Source: DASZBR01 sp033763845 (lineage in GTDB: Bacteria; Pseudomonadota; Gammaproteobacteria; DASZBR01). Taken from it: a stretch of DNA of 22,265 nt. The stretch lies in contig JANRJR010000078.1 in assembly GCA_033763845.1 (NCBI GenBank), positions 1-22,265 on the forward strand, in the 5' to 3' direction. Positions 1-8,077 of this stretch are shown piece after piece. The notes under the pieces are model-generated. The model saw nothing but the letters and a program-made list of their open reading frames with translations. It did not search any database and was not told where the DNA came from. A program made the translations under genes and the position numbers. How positions within the stretch are numbered: position 1 is the first letter of the stretch; every line of letters starts with the position of its first letter.

Positions 1-111
1 ACTGAAGCGGACATGAGCTTACTTGAAAAAGTCGGATGCACCCATACCTTTAAAAATGTTGCCTCTGGCGTTAAAGATTATCTGGACGATCTCGCCTCAA
101 AATCATTATAA
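1..111 (+). CDS. C-terminal end of an upstream gene, possibly a HAD-family phosphatase (partial)
   Basis: Frame 1 is open from the first base of the window to a TAA at 109-111 and gives 36 residues. The segment contains EADMSLLEKVG followed by an NVASGVKDYLDDL tail. An acidic 'E-A-D-M-x-L-L' loop followed by a Gly/Val turn and a C-terminal helix resembles the motif-IV end of HAD-superfamily phosphatases (a D/E-D pair that binds Mg2+). That is a family resemblance only, and the catalytic N-terminal aspartates lie outside the window. The gene reads towards rpoD with a 51-base gap. In many gammaproteobacteria dnaG precedes rpoD, but this tail does not look like a DnaG C-terminus. Confidence 0.5.
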   Translation, partial: TEADMSLLEKVGCTHTFKNVASGVKDYLDDLASKSL

Positions 112-162
112 TTAACGGCTTTTTTCAGCACCCCTTCTAACTATTGGCGAGAACGTTAAAGA

Positions 163-2016
163 ATGAGCACTCTCGAACAGCGTAAATTATTGATTGAACA
201 CGGCAAGGAACAGGGTTATTTGACCCGCGCTGAAATTAACGACGTTCTTCCCGACAATATCGACGCTGAACAAGTCGATGAAATTATTGCCATGCTCAAC
301 GAGCTGGGCATCGTCGTTTGCGATACCCCACCTGAAGCGGATGCGATTTTACTCGCGATGGGCGACAAAGCCCCTGCTACACCTGATGAAGAAGTTGAAG
401 AAGAAGCCGTTGCCGTTTTAGCTGCCGTTCAAACTGAAGCAGGACGCACAACCGATCCGGTTCGTATGTACATGCGTGAAATGGGCGCTGTCGAATTATT
501 AACACGAGAAGGCGAAATTACGATTGCAAAACGCATCGAAGCCGGTGTTAAACAAGTGTTAAATGCATTAGCACACTACCCTGAAGTGATTGTTTCCCTG
601 CTCGATGATTATGATCGTGTTGCTGCAGGACAAGCACGACTCAGCGATATTATTGTGGGTTACACCGATACTGCCGAAGAAATTCCGATTAACCCAGATG
701 GCGAATTAGCGGACGACAGTTTTGAAGCAGCAGAACCTGAAACAGAAGAGGAAGAAAGCGGCGAAGGCGGTGAAGAATCAGAAACTGACACAGGCCCCGA
801 TCCAATTTTAGCCGCAGAACGTTTTGGTGCTTTGCGCGAATTACACAAAAAAGTTGTAGCGTCGATAAAGAAAAACGGCGCGCAACATAAATCAACATTA
901 AAACACATTGAGCACATGGCAGAAGCTTTTCATCAATTTAAATTCTCGCCCAAAGAGTTGGAAAAACTAACACGTCGTGTGCGCGACATGTTAGATCAAG
1001 TGCGAAAACATGAACGCCACCTGATGCAAGTTTGTGTGATGAAAGCCCGAGTACCTCGCGATGAATTTATTGCCGCATTTCAAGGCCATGAAACCGATCC
1101 GAAATGGTTAGATAAGTTACTTCATAAAAAAGCAGCTTACGCTAAAGGCTTAAAAGATCACGAAATGGAAATTCGTCACACGCAAGAAAAATTATCACGC
1201 TTAGAACACGATAAAAAATTAACCGTCGCTGAAATCAAAGCCATCAACCGCAATATTCTCACCGGTGAAAATCAAGCTCGTCGTGCGAAAAAAGAAATGG
1301 TTGAAGCCAACTTACGTTTAGTCATTTCCATTGCTAAAAAATATACAAACAGAGGCTTACAATTTTTGGATTTAATTCAAGAAGGCAATATTGGCTTGAT
1401 GAAAGCCGTAGATAAATTTGAATATCGTCGCGGTTATAAATTTTCGACTTATGCAACCTGGTGGATTCGACAAGCGATTACGCGATCGATTGCCGATCAA
1501 GCGCGAACGATTCGTATTCCGGTTCACATGATTGAAACGATTAATAAAATTAATCGTGCTTCCCGTGAAATTTTACAAAAAACAGGATTAGAGCCAACAC
1601 CGGAAGAATTAGCGACAAAATTAGCCATGCCGGAAGATAAAGTTCGCAAGGTATTAAAAATCGCAAAAGAACCTATCTCATTGGAAACACCGATTGGTGA
1701 TGACGAAGACTCCCATTTAGGGGATTTCGTAGAAGATACTTCCATGATTTCGCCCGTCGATGCCGCGACAGCGGAAGGTTTACGCGAATCGATGCAAGAT
1801 ATTTTATCGACATTAACAGCACGTGAAGCAAAAGTATTACGCATGCGATTTGGTATTGGAATGAACACAGATCACACCCTAGAAGAAGTTGGCAAACAAT
1901 TTGATGTGACCCGTGAACGTATTCGTCAGATTGAAGCGAAAGCGTTGCGTAAATTACGTCATCCAAGTCGTGCGGAGCAGTTAAAGAGTTTCTTGGATGG
2001 AGAGAAGCAAGAGTAA
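163..2016 (+). CDS. rpoD: RNA polymerase primary sigma factor RpoD (sigma-70)
   Basis: This is the housekeeping sigma factor that directs core RNA polymerase to -10/-35 promoters. The 617-aa length matches gammaproteobacterial RpoD. In order I see region 1.1 (residues ~1-80, with GKEQGYLTRAEINDVLP), region 1.2 (DPVRMYMREMG), an acidic Glu-rich non-conserved insert at ~185-215, regions 2.1-2.4 (NLRLVISIAKKYTNRGLQFL through YATWWIRQAITRSI), region 3, and region 4 with the helix-turn-helix VTRERIRQIEAKALRKLRHP near the C-terminus. The ATG at 163 is chosen because region 1.1 begins there, although the ribosome site before it (GAGA/AAAGA) is weak. The gene is intact, and a short palindrome and a tRNA follow it. 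Identification is secure. Confidence 0.98.
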   Translation: MSTLEQRKLLIEHGKEQGYLTRAEINDVLPDNIDAEQVDEIIAMLNELGIVVCDTPPEADAILLAMGDKAPATPDEEVEEEAVAVLAAVQTEAGRTTDPVRMYMREMGAVELLTREGEITIAKRIEAGVKQVLNALAHYPEVIVSLLDDYDRVAAGQARLSDIIVGYTDTAEEIPINPDGELADDSFEAAEPETEEEESGEGGEESETDTGPDPILAAERFGALRELHKKVVASIKKNGAQHKSTLKHIEHMAEAFHQFKFSPKELEKLTRRVRDMLDQVRKHERHLMQVCVMKARVPRDEFIAAFQGHETDPKWLDKLLHKKAAYAKGLKDHEMEIRHTQEKLSRLEHDKKLTVAEIKAINRNILTGENQARRAKKEMVEANLRLVISIAKKYTNRGLQFLDLIQEGNIGLMKAVDKFEYRRGYKFSTYATWWIRQAITRSIADQARTIRIPVHMIETINKINRASREILQKTGLEPTPEELATKLAMPEDKVRKVLKIAKEPISLETPIGDDEDSHLGDFVEDTSMISPVDAATAEGLRESMQDILSTLTAREAKVLRMRFGIGMNTDHTLEEVGKQFDVTRERIRQIEAKALRKLRHPSRAEQLKSFLDGEKQE

Positions 2017-2020
2017 TTTT

Positions 2021-2040
2021 CTCCCTCACCCAAGAGGGAG
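2021..2040 (+). repeat. Short GC-rich hairpin after rpoD, possible terminator or dispersed palindrome
   Basis: CTCCCTC (2021-2027) and GAGGGAG (2034-2040) form a perfect 7-bp stem with a 6-base loop, four bases after the rpoD stop. No T-run follows directly; AGGGCTTTAG comes next, and an A/T palindrome AAAAAGATCTTTTT lies at about 2055-2068. It may be a weak terminator. 'CCCTCACCC...GAGGGAGAGGG' hairpins also occur as dispersed palindromes in many gammaproteobacterial genomes, so either reading is possible. Confidence 0.5.
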
Positions 2041-2072
2041 AGGGCTTTAGAAGAAAAAAGATCTTTTTATTT

Positions 2073-2149
2073 GGGCCTATAGCTCAGTTGGTTAGAGCAG
2101 GAGACTCATAATCTCTTGGTCCCAGGTTCGAGTCCTGGTGGGCCCACCA
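2073..2149 (+). tRNA. tRNA with CAU anticodon, most likely tRNA-Ile2 (lysidine-modified) rather than Met
   Basis: A complete 77-nt cloverleaf with an encoded CCA. The acceptor stem GGGCCTA pairs with TGGGCCC (one G-U), the D-arm has GCTC/GAGC, and the anticodon stem GGAGA/TCTCT encloses CTCATAA with CAT at 2107-2109. The T-arm contains GGTTCGAGTCC. Automatic annotation would call it tRNA-Met. The anticodon-arm and variable-loop pattern (GACTCATAATC followed by TTGGTC) is that of bacterial minor tRNA-Ile2, in which TilS converts C34 to lysidine to read AUA. It lacks initiator-Met features. Its 3' end faces an integrase-bearing segment, so it is a plausible integration site. Confidence 0.9.
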
Positions 2150-2254
2150 TATTTATCAAGCACTTAGAGTCATTCTACCTTCCGTCACTTTTAGGCTGTG
2201 TGTAATCTGTGTGTAATTGTGCCAGGCGTTTCTTCCATTTGAGCCCTGCTTTCT

Positions 2255-2323
2255 GTTTACATCTTATTGAAGATGTAAACGAAATGTGGTAAACTGTTTA
2301 CATGTTCTTGATCTTGTAAACAG
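2255..2323 (+). promoter_or_regulatory. Promoter with twin palindromic operators ahead of the Fic gene
   Basis: A likely sigma-70 promoter is TTGAAG (2267-2272), a 17-bp spacer and TAAACT (2290-2295). Two copies of GTTTAC-N14-GTAAAC lie over it at 2255-2280 and 2296-2321, exactly 41 bp apart. A fifth half-site, GTAAAC, lies at 2289-2294. The first copy extends to an 11-bp perfect inverted repeat (2255-2265/2270-2280) and the second to 9 bp (2294-2302/2315-2323). The operators cover the -35 and the start region, which is the geometry expected for repression. The natural candidate binder is the winged-helix domain of the downstream Fic protein; that assignment is inference. Confidence 0.75.
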
Positions 2324-2332
2324 AGAGGTGAC

Positions 2333-3460
2333 ATGAATATTGGCCGCCACATCAAGCAACCTGAAGGCTATGAGGCATTTATACCCGCTCCATTTCCTCC
2401 TACGGAAGAATCCTCCTTTTCTACCAAGATCATCCAAAAAGCAAGTCAGGCCACCCTGCTTTTAGGAAAACTAGACGGAATAACCCAACTGTTACCAGAC
2501 GTAGATTTTTTTCTTTTTATGTATCTCTGCAAAGATGCCGCATCATCAAGTCAAATTGAAGGAACACGAGCTACAATGATCGATGCTATTGAAGCAGTAT
2601 CGAAAACATCCGAAAACTTACCAGAAGATGTCAATGATATTTCACACTACATTCATGCGCTCAATTATGGCCTTGAGCGATTAAAAGACTTCCCCTTAAG
2701 TCTTCGTGTCATCAAAGAAGTACACAAAGAATTGATGGTGGATGCCAGAGCAACTCATTTTTCAGACCCAGGAAATTTTCGACGAACCCAAAATTGGATC
2801 AGTGGTGTTTCACCAAAAGATGCCCTATTTGTACCACCTCCAGCGCATGAAATGCTTCGTGCCATGGGAGATCTAGAAAAATTCTTCCATACAAAAGATG
2901 ATATCTTGCCGATTATAAAAGCAGGAATAATTCACGCTCAATTTGAAACGATACATCCCTTTTTAGATGGCAATGGGCGAACGGGAAGAATGTTGATTAC
3001 ACTTTTTATATGGTTGGAAAAACTACTAGAACGCCCTGTACTTTTTTTATCTTCTTACTTCAAAAAGCATCAAAAAACGTATTATGCTCGCCTTGATGAC
3101 TACCATAATAACAAAGCAGAAAACTGGCTCGATTTCTTTTTGGAAGGAATAATAGATACCGCACAAGAGGCGATTAAAACTGTTAAAAAAATTACCATCC
3201 TTCGTGAAGAAGACATGAAAAAAATTCATGCTCTGGGAAGACCTGCCGCTAAAAGCACAGCCTTAATTTTATGTGAGCTTTATAAATTACCCATCGTCAA
3301 CATAAATAATATACAAACATGGACTAAATACACGCGCCAAGGCGCCCAAAAAACAATAGATCGTTTCGTTAATTTAGGGATTTTAGAATTAAAAGATGAA
3401 CATAAAACTTATGGGCGGTCTTTTGTTTATCGAAGGTATGTAGATATTTTTAGCGACTAG
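2333..3460 (+). CDS. Fic-family protein (probable AMP transferase) with C-terminal winged helix
   Basis: Fic enzymes transfer AMP, or another phosphate-bearing group, from a nucleotide to hydroxyl side chains of target proteins. This 375-aa protein carries the full active-site motif HPFLDGNGRTGR (residues ~208-219). It also has an N-terminal inhibitory-helix motif of the [S/T]xxxE[G/N] type, SSQIEG (residues 72-77), which makes it a class II, self-inhibited Fic. The N-terminus (residues 1-60) resembles the Fic_N region, and the last ~80 residues look like a winged-helix DNA-binding domain. The ATG at 2333 follows GAGAGGTG. It is the first gene after the tRNA, has its own operator-rich promoter, and is followed after 16 bases by a small membrane protein. 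All catalytic residues are present, so activity is likely; the target is unknown. Confidence 0.9.
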   Translation: MNIGRHIKQPEGYEAFIPAPFPPTEESSFSTKIIQKASQATLLLGKLDGITQLLPDVDFFLFMYLCKDAASSSQIEGTRATMIDAIEAVSKTSENLPEDVNDISHYIHALNYGLERLKDFPLSLRVIKEVHKELMVDARATHFSDPGNFRRTQNWISGVSPKDALFVPPPAHEMLRAMGDLEKFFHTKDDILPIIKAGIIHAQFETIHPFLDGNGRTGRMLITLFIWLEKLLERPVLFLSSYFKKHQKTYYARLDDYHNNKAENWLDFFLEGIIDTAQEAIKTVKKITILREEDMKKIHALGRPAAKSTALILCELYKLPIVNINNIQTWTKYTRQGAQKTIDRFVNLGILELKDEHKTYGRSFVYRRYVDIFSD

Positions 3461-3476
3461 GGAGCAAGAATTCAAT

Positions 3477-3860
3477 ATGTTTCATGGAATACAATATTTA
3501 TTGTATGAAACACAATATATCTGGACGACTTACCTGGGAAAGATCATTAATTTTTTTGGTATTTTCGGCGGAATTCTCTATCTTCCAAATCTTTATTTTG
3601 ATTTTTTAAATAAATACAAAAATCGGAATCGTATTATTATTCATAAAGCAATTTTCAAGGGTGATGGAGCTTTGCTCAAGTTAGAAAATCTTAGCAGCAA
3701 TGATGACTCCATCAAACCAACTATTTTCATTGAGGGCATCGGAACCCATGGAGCTGTTCAACAAAACCTTATAGTGCCTCCAAATACCAATCGCAAACTT
3801 CCATCCTGCCAAGAAATCATAATCGAGGCGAAATGCGAATCTGCACTCTTAGCACTGTGA
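3477..3860 (+). CDS. Hypothetical protein with one N-terminal membrane segment
   Basis: I do not recognise this 127-aa protein. A hydrophobic stretch at about residues 20-45 (GKIINFFGIFGGILYLPNLY) suggests one membrane span. It is followed by a basic KYKNRNR patch and a ~75-residue domain rich in beta-forming residues. By the positive-inside rule the C-terminal domain would be cytoplasmic. GGAG lies 12 bases before the ATG. The gene starts 16 bases after the Fic gene and probably shares its transcript. Small membrane proteins beside Fic genes are not a standard pairing I know, so no function is proposed. Confidence 0.65.
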   Translation: MFHGIQYLLYETQYIWTTYLGKIINFFGIFGGILYLPNLYFDFLNKYKNRNRIIIHKAIFKGDGALLKLENLSSNDDSIKPTIFIEGIGTHGAVQQNLIVPPNTNRKLPSCQEIIIEAKCESALLAL

Positions 3861-4050
3861 TATATAACACTCACTATTCAACCAACAAAAGCAAAGGCGA
3901 AAAAATTAGATTCATAAAGCGCAATGAAATATTTAATGGATACCGCCTTTATTTCATTATAAGAAAATTTTTATTTCGGTATGGCCTAATTAAAATTTAG
4001 AGAATTTAATAATGATACAAATAAAAAATACTTAACAATAAAGTTTAACG

Positions 4051-4575
4051 CTATATCTGCTTAAGAATAAACTCCCACCCATGCACAAGCTCGCTTAAAG
4101 CTTCTGAAACATTTTGATTTTCAGGAAGGATTAAGTCGTACAATCCTTTGCCTCCGACAGCAATACAAACTGATCCAAGCGATACTTCAGGATCAAAACC
4201 TCCTTGTAGCCACTCTTTACGTTTTTCAAGCTTCATGCACTTTCTATGTTTAAGCGATTCAGCAATGAGGCTATTAAGCTTAAAAGCGGGCCAATAATTT
4301 TTTAAATCAGAAATGTAATTTTGTGTAACAGCAATCCTGATAATATTTGTATTAGGCAACATATGAGATGGATTTTTAATTGCTATTTCAAAATGATTTT
4401 TTATGTGATCCGCCATACTATGCGCCATGAGAGAAGCAATAGTTCCACAATAAAAAATATCCTCCTCATTATTTTCATTTCTTGCTTGTTGATAAGCTTT
4501 ATATGATCGCAGAACATACTTCATATAAAAGTCTCGCGGATTATCATTTGATAGCTTAATGGGAACGATTGTCAT
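4051..4575 (-). CDS. Hypothetical protein encoded downstream of the integrase
   Basis: A 174-aa protein of unknown family. It is mostly helical by composition, with no signal peptide or membrane segment and no catalytic motif I recognise. The C-terminal third contains GSVCIAVGGKGLYDLILP. The start is supported by CGGAG eight bases before the ATG. It lies 27 bases after the integrase stop on the same strand, so the two are probably co-transcribed and it is a cargo gene of the integrated element. Its 3' end faces the Fic operon across 190 AT-rich bases (3861-4050) in which I see no gene or obvious terminator. Confidence 0.7.
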   Translation of the reverse strand: MTIVPIKLSNDNPRDFYMKYVLRSYKAYQQARNENNEEDIFYCGTIASLMAHSMADHIKNHFEIAIKNPSHMLPNTNIIRIAVTQNYISDLKNYWPAFKLNSLIAESLKHRKCMKLEKRKEWLQGGFDPEVSLGSVCIAVGGKGLYDLILPENQNVSEALSELVHGWEFILKQI

Positions 4576-4602
4576 AAGTTTTTCTCCGAAAAATATATTT
4601 AA

Positions 4603-5745
4603 TTAAGCCGCCTCTTCAAACTGATATCTCTTCTCGAGCTTGTCCATCGCCGCTTGAATATGCGCACCATTTTGATGAGCATATCGAACCACCATTTGTA
4701 ATGTTTTATGGCCCGAAATTCTTTGAACAGTAGGAAGATCAACGCCAGCCTGAACTAAGTGAGTAATTGCAGTATGTCGTAATGTATGTCGCACAACTTC
4801 CTTCGGATCTAAACCTGCTCGCACTACAACTCGTCTAAATGCTTTTTCAATACTCATTGCATGACCAGTGGAAGAACGCTTTGCAGGAAACAACCAAGTT
4901 TGTTCTGGAGAAATGTCTTTAAGATAATTTTTCAAAAAAATTGCCAAATTTTCTGTCATCGGCTGCTCTCTTTTTCCAGCTTTAGCAACTGGAATAAAAA
5001 TAATACGTTTTTCAAAATCAATATGCTCAATTTTGATAGAGAGAATTTCCATGCGCCGCATACTTGTCGCTAAACCAATCATGAAAAACGGATAAATATA
5101 TGCGCACTCATCTTTTTTTGCTGATTCAAGAATGTCGCCCGTCTGTTCAATTGTTAAATAAACTATTCGACCGTTATCTTCTTTGAATTTTTTAATTAAG
5201 CATGGCTTATGTTCTAGCCACTTCCACTCTACTGCTTTGTTTAAAAAATGCGAAAGCCCAGCCAATTCTCGATTAATTGTTGAATTTTTAGTTTTTGTTT
5301 CCGCGCGAGCTTTTTTGTAACGCTCAATATCAAAACTACTAATTTGAGCAAGTAGTTTATTTTCAAAAAATGGACAAAGATATAATTTAAAACGAACCTC
5401 TTTTCTATCGATATCTTTTCCATCACTCTCTCTTAATTTTTGAATATATTTTTCGGCAGCTTGCCGAAAACCTAAAATAATTTTTCGGCCTTTAGGAAGA
5501 TTGAATCTATTTTGCCTAGCATCCTCACGTAACTTAGAGATAAGCTGCTCAGCTTCTTGGCGACCTACTCCTTGGGATTCTTTTCCCACTAACCGATGTA
5601 TTCGCTGACCATCAACCATAATATTGATGAGATACTTTCCATCCCCATTCTTTAATCTTCTAAAAATAATACCGTGCTCGCTAATTCTCTTTGTGCACTG
5701 GAGTTTACGGATGTTCACTCTGGTTAGCTTTGTGAATTTAATCAT
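4603..5745 (-). CDS. int: Tyrosine recombinase (phage/island-type integrase)
   Basis: It catalyses site-specific integration and excision of a mobile element. The 380-aa protein has an Arm-type N-terminal domain (GDGKYLINIMVDGQRIHRLVG, ~35-54), a core-binding SAM-like domain (~85-185) and a C-terminal catalytic domain. The catalytic residues are all visible: R230 in SMRRMEIL, a probable K255, H320-x-x-R323 in HTLRH, H346 in GHKT and the nucleophile Y355 in RYAH. The enzyme therefore looks functional. AAGGAG precedes the ATG. It reads towards the tRNA about 2.4 kb away, and the divergent neighbour is an AlpA-like regulator, the usual arrangement in integrative elements and satellites. Confidence 0.95.
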   Translation of the reverse strand: MIKFTKLTRVNIRKLQCTKRISEHGIIFRRLKNGDGKYLINIMVDGQRIHRLVGKESQGVGRQEAEQLISKLREDARQNRFNLPKGRKIILGFRQAAEKYIQKLRESDGKDIDRKEVRFKLYLCPFFENKLLAQISSFDIERYKKARAETKTKNSTINRELAGLSHFLNKAVEWKWLEHKPCLIKKFKEDNGRIVYLTIEQTGDILESAKKDECAYIYPFFMIGLATSMRRMEILSIKIEHIDFEKRIIFIPVAKAGKREQPMTENLAIFLKNYLKDISPEQTWLFPAKRSSTGHAMSIEKAFRRVVVRAGLDPKEVVRHTLRHTAITHLVQAGVDLPTVQRISGHKTLQMVVRYAHQNGAHIQAAMDKLEKRYQFEEAA

Positions 5746-6006
5746 TGGGTCGTCTCCTTAAATAATTTAGATGATCCTATCATAATATTTAAAAAAATCT
5801 TTTTACATCGAATTGTACTAATTAATACGGACTGGTATTAGTTCATAGTGGTTTATTTTAGACTCACAAAGTTCTCGGAAGTTCTCTTAAAAACACGCAC
5901 GCTGTTTTTTGATACGAAATAATTTGCTTTTGCAAATTTACTGCTCTAGGATTTTCGTGATGTATATTTTAGTTGTTTTAATCATAAATCTTGGAGGTTA
6001 TTACTA
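5746..6006. promoter_or_regulatory. Divergent control region between integrase and AlpA-like gene
   Basis: This 261-base AT-rich gap must hold the start signals of both genes. Visible elements are an inverted repeat TAATAC/GTATTA (5823-5828/5835-5840), two direct copies of AAGTTCTC (5869-5876 and 5879-5886) spaced one helical turn apart, and a hairpin AATTTGC-TTTT-GCAAATT (5921-5938). The 10-bp-spaced direct repeats are the kind of site bound by small excisionase/AlpA proteins, so autoregulation is plausible. No strong -35/-10 pair stands out. Confidence 0.45.
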
Positions 6007-6267
6007 ATGACATTACATACAAACCCGATTGCATCTGCACCTGTCTATATGTTTCCCGATGAACGATTGGACGTTCACAATGCTGCGAATTATTTAGGTT
6101 TGAAAGAAAAGACTCTAGCAATGATGCGTAGCAAAGGTGTAGGTCCTAAATTCATCAAACGTGGCCGCGTATTTTATTTCAAAGAGGATTTGGATTTTTG
6201 GTTGAATGCTGACGGACGATTTGTCAGCACAGCACAAAGTTTTCACGGCACTCGCGCAGCTCGATAA
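6007..6267 (+). CDS. AlpA/excisionase-like helix-turn-helix protein
   Basis: An 86-aa protein with a MerR/AlpA-type DNA-binding domain (HTH_17-like). Residues 18-60 contain the pattern LDVHNAANYLGLKEKTL, a basic wing around KFIKRGRVFYF and a closing KEDLDFWL. This is the classic layout of phage and island regulators that act as excisionase or switch on int. GGAGG lies nine bases before the ATG. It stands divergent from the integrase and heads a three-gene run with 6270-6506 and the DUF3987 gene, so it probably controls the element's state. The choice between excisionase and transcription factor cannot be made from sequence. Confidence 0.85.
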   Translation: MTLHTNPIASAPVYMFPDERLDVHNAANYLGLKEKTLAMMRSKGVGPKFIKRGRVFYFKEDLDFWLNADGRFVSTAQSFHGTRAAR

Positions 6268-6269
6268 CC

Positions 6270-6506
6270 ATGAAATCAAAACTCATTTTTATCGCTATCG
6301 ACTGGGATAGCTTTAACTATTTCAAACGACATAAAAGCGCTTGTTTATTCCACCGCGAACTACGAGCGCTTTCGTTTTGCTATCAACAGGAAATCTGGGT
6401 GTTGTATTCAGATACGAAATACTTGGAATCTGCTATGCACTTCGCAAGACAAGTTCAGCAAGCCGGTAGTGCTAAAGTCCTCGTCATCCTAATTAACGCT
6501 TCTTAA
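6270..6506 (+). CDS. Small hypothetical protein between AlpA-like and DUF3987 genes
   Basis: A 78-aa protein of unknown family. It starts two bases after the stop of the AlpA-like gene with no good ribosome site of its own, so translation is probably coupled. The alternation of hydrophobic strands and helices (LIFIAIDWDSF, EIWVLYSD, AKVLVILINAS) suggests a compact alpha/beta fold. There is no signal peptide. The next gene begins 15 bases downstream with its own GGAG. Position and spacing make it part of the element's core module. Confidence 0.65.
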   Translation: MKSKLIFIAIDWDSFNYFKRHKSACLFHRELRALSFCYQQEIWVLYSDTKYLESAMHFARQVQQAGSAKVLVILINAS

Positions 6507-6521
6507 ATTTGGAGAACTCTT

Positions 6522-8018
6522 ATGAAAACAGGAATAATAGAATTACCATCAATCGCCCATGCTGATGCTTGGGATGACCCTATATTTTTTAATGAATACG
6601 ATACACCTGATATTCCCGCATGTTTATTGCCTGGCGTGTTTCATGACTTTGCTCAAGCATTAGCTGAGTCGGTGGAGGTTCCCGAAGCATTATGTGTGAT
6701 GGCTGTCTTAGGCATTATTTCATCTGTGACCTCTAAATTCTGCAAAGTCTCACCCTTCGAGGGTTGGGAAGAGCCCGTTAATATTTACACGTTAATTGCT
6801 CTCCCTCCGGCAAACCATAAAAGTATTGTGCTCGCTCGCTGCAAAGAACCTTTAGTAGAGTGGGAACAAGAACAGGAAAAAGTATTTCGCAGCAAAATAA
6901 AACAATATATTTCGGAGCGTAAAACTCAGGAGAAAATTATTGAAGGATTGAGAACTAAAGCATCAAAAATAGAAGATTTAAATGAACAACAAAGATTAAT
7001 CCATGAAATAACTTCAAAAGAATCTGCGTTAGAAGAAACGCCGGTTGCTCCACAATTATTTGTAAACGATGTTACACCCGAATCACTCACAACAATCTTG
7101 AGTGAACAAAACGGACGGCTCGCAATATTTTCTGATGAAGGCGGTGTATTAGAAACATTAGGCGGGCTTTACAGTAATGGCGCAGCAAACGTAGATATTT
7201 TATTGAAGGGAATTGATGGCGGAGAAATTCGTGTGCGACGTAAAGACAAAAATATTTCTCTTAATCCATATTTAACAATGGTGTTAGCGGTTCAGCCAAT
7301 CATTATCCAAAATTTAATTTCCAAACAAGCTTACACAGGCAACGGAATGGTCGAACGATTTTTGTATGTACTACCTCATAGCAAACTGGGTTATCGCACG
7401 CATGACAAACCCGCACTGACAAAAGAACTTCGATCAACCTATTGTGCGAAGATTAAAGCGTTCCTTGACGAGATCTCAGCTGAGAAGATATTCACCCTCA
7501 CCCCAGATGCAAAAAACGCCTGGAAGCAATTTCAGCACGAAATAGAAATTGAACTTCGACCTGATGGTAAATTAGGAAACTGCCAAGGATGGGGCGGAAA
7601 GATTTGTGGGTTCACACTTCGAATCGCAGGACTGCTTCATATTGCCGAACACGGAACACGACTCGCTGAAATTAATTCTCAAACCATGAACCGCGCAATT
7701 GCGATTTCAGAACTGCTCATTCCTCATACACTTGCTGCTTTCGGATTGATGGCAATGGACGAAGCCACTGAAGATGCCAAATGGATCTGGGAATGGATTT
7801 TGACGAAAGGCGAATCGTCATTTGGCAAAACAGAATTATTAAAGCGAACTCGAAACAAAAAACTTGGAAGAAATGAACGTCTTAATAAAGCACTCCAGGT
7901 TTTAAGAAATAGAAATCTTATCAGCGCTCCTCTCAAACTTCCGACTCGTAAACCTACGACAGTTTACTACGTTCATCCCATAGCTTTGTCCAAAGAACAA
8001 ACCGAAGTACTTCATTAA
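6522..8018 (+). CDS. DUF3987 (YfjI-like) protein, putative replication/primase-associated ATPase
   Basis: A 498-aa protein of the DUF3987 family common on integrative elements, prophages and satellites. Diagnostic stretches are PGVFHDFAQALAESVEVPE near residue 37, a degenerate P-loop PPANHKS (~95-101), a Walker-B-like LAIFSDEGG (~200-208), and IDGGEIRVRRKD with LTMVLAVQP (~231-259). A charged helical insert, probably a coiled coil, spans ~110-170. The family is thought to be a helicase/primase-like ATPase involved in element DNA replication; biochemical proof is thin. GGAG precedes the ATG. It is the last gene before the repeat array at 8040-8491, which suits a replication role acting at nearby DNA. 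Confidence 0.85.
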   Translation: MKTGIIELPSIAHADAWDDPIFFNEYDTPDIPACLLPGVFHDFAQALAESVEVPEALCVMAVLGIISSVTSKFCKVSPFEGWEEPVNIYTLIALPPANHKSIVLARCKEPLVEWEQEQEKVFRSKIKQYISERKTQEKIIEGLRTKASKIEDLNEQQRLIHEITSKESALEETPVAPQLFVNDVTPESLTTILSEQNGRLAIFSDEGGVLETLGGLYSNGAANVDILLKGIDGGEIRVRRKDKNISLNPYLTMVLAVQPIIIQNLISKQAYTGNGMVERFLYVLPHSKLGYRTHDKPALTKELRSTYCAKIKAFLDEISAEKIFTLTPDAKNAWKQFQHEIEIELRPDGKLGNCQGWGGKICGFTLRIAGLLHIAEHGTRLAEINSQTMNRAIAISELLIPHTLAAFGLMAMDEATEDAKWIWEWILTKGESSFGKTELLKRTRNKKLGRNERLNKALQVLRNRNLISAPLKLPTRKPTTVYYVHPIALSKEQTEVLH

Positions 8019-8039
8019 ACCTGCCGCCAGATCTTTCAA

Positions 8040-8068
8040 GAACTAAGCCCGAACCATGGGCTTAGTTC
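8040..8068 (+). terminator. Strong hairpin after the DUF3987 gene
   Basis: GAACTAAGCCC (8040-8050) and GGGCTTAGTTC (8058-8068) make a perfect 11-bp stem with a 7-base loop, 22 bases past the stop codon. No T-run follows, so it is not a classical intrinsic terminator. It may end or stabilise the transcript, or it may be the outermost piece of the repeat array that follows. Confidence 0.5.
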
Positions 8069-8077
8069 GCACAATAA

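Noticed and set aside
2073..2149. Reading the tRNA as ordinary elongator or initiator tRNA-Met
   Set aside because: The anticodon arm and variable loop match the minor isoleucine tRNA pattern, and initiator features are absent; CAU alone does not decide it.
3861..4050. 12-codon frame MKYLMDTAFISL in the gap after the small membrane protein
   Set aside because: No ribosome site and no context; likely chance in AT-rich DNA.
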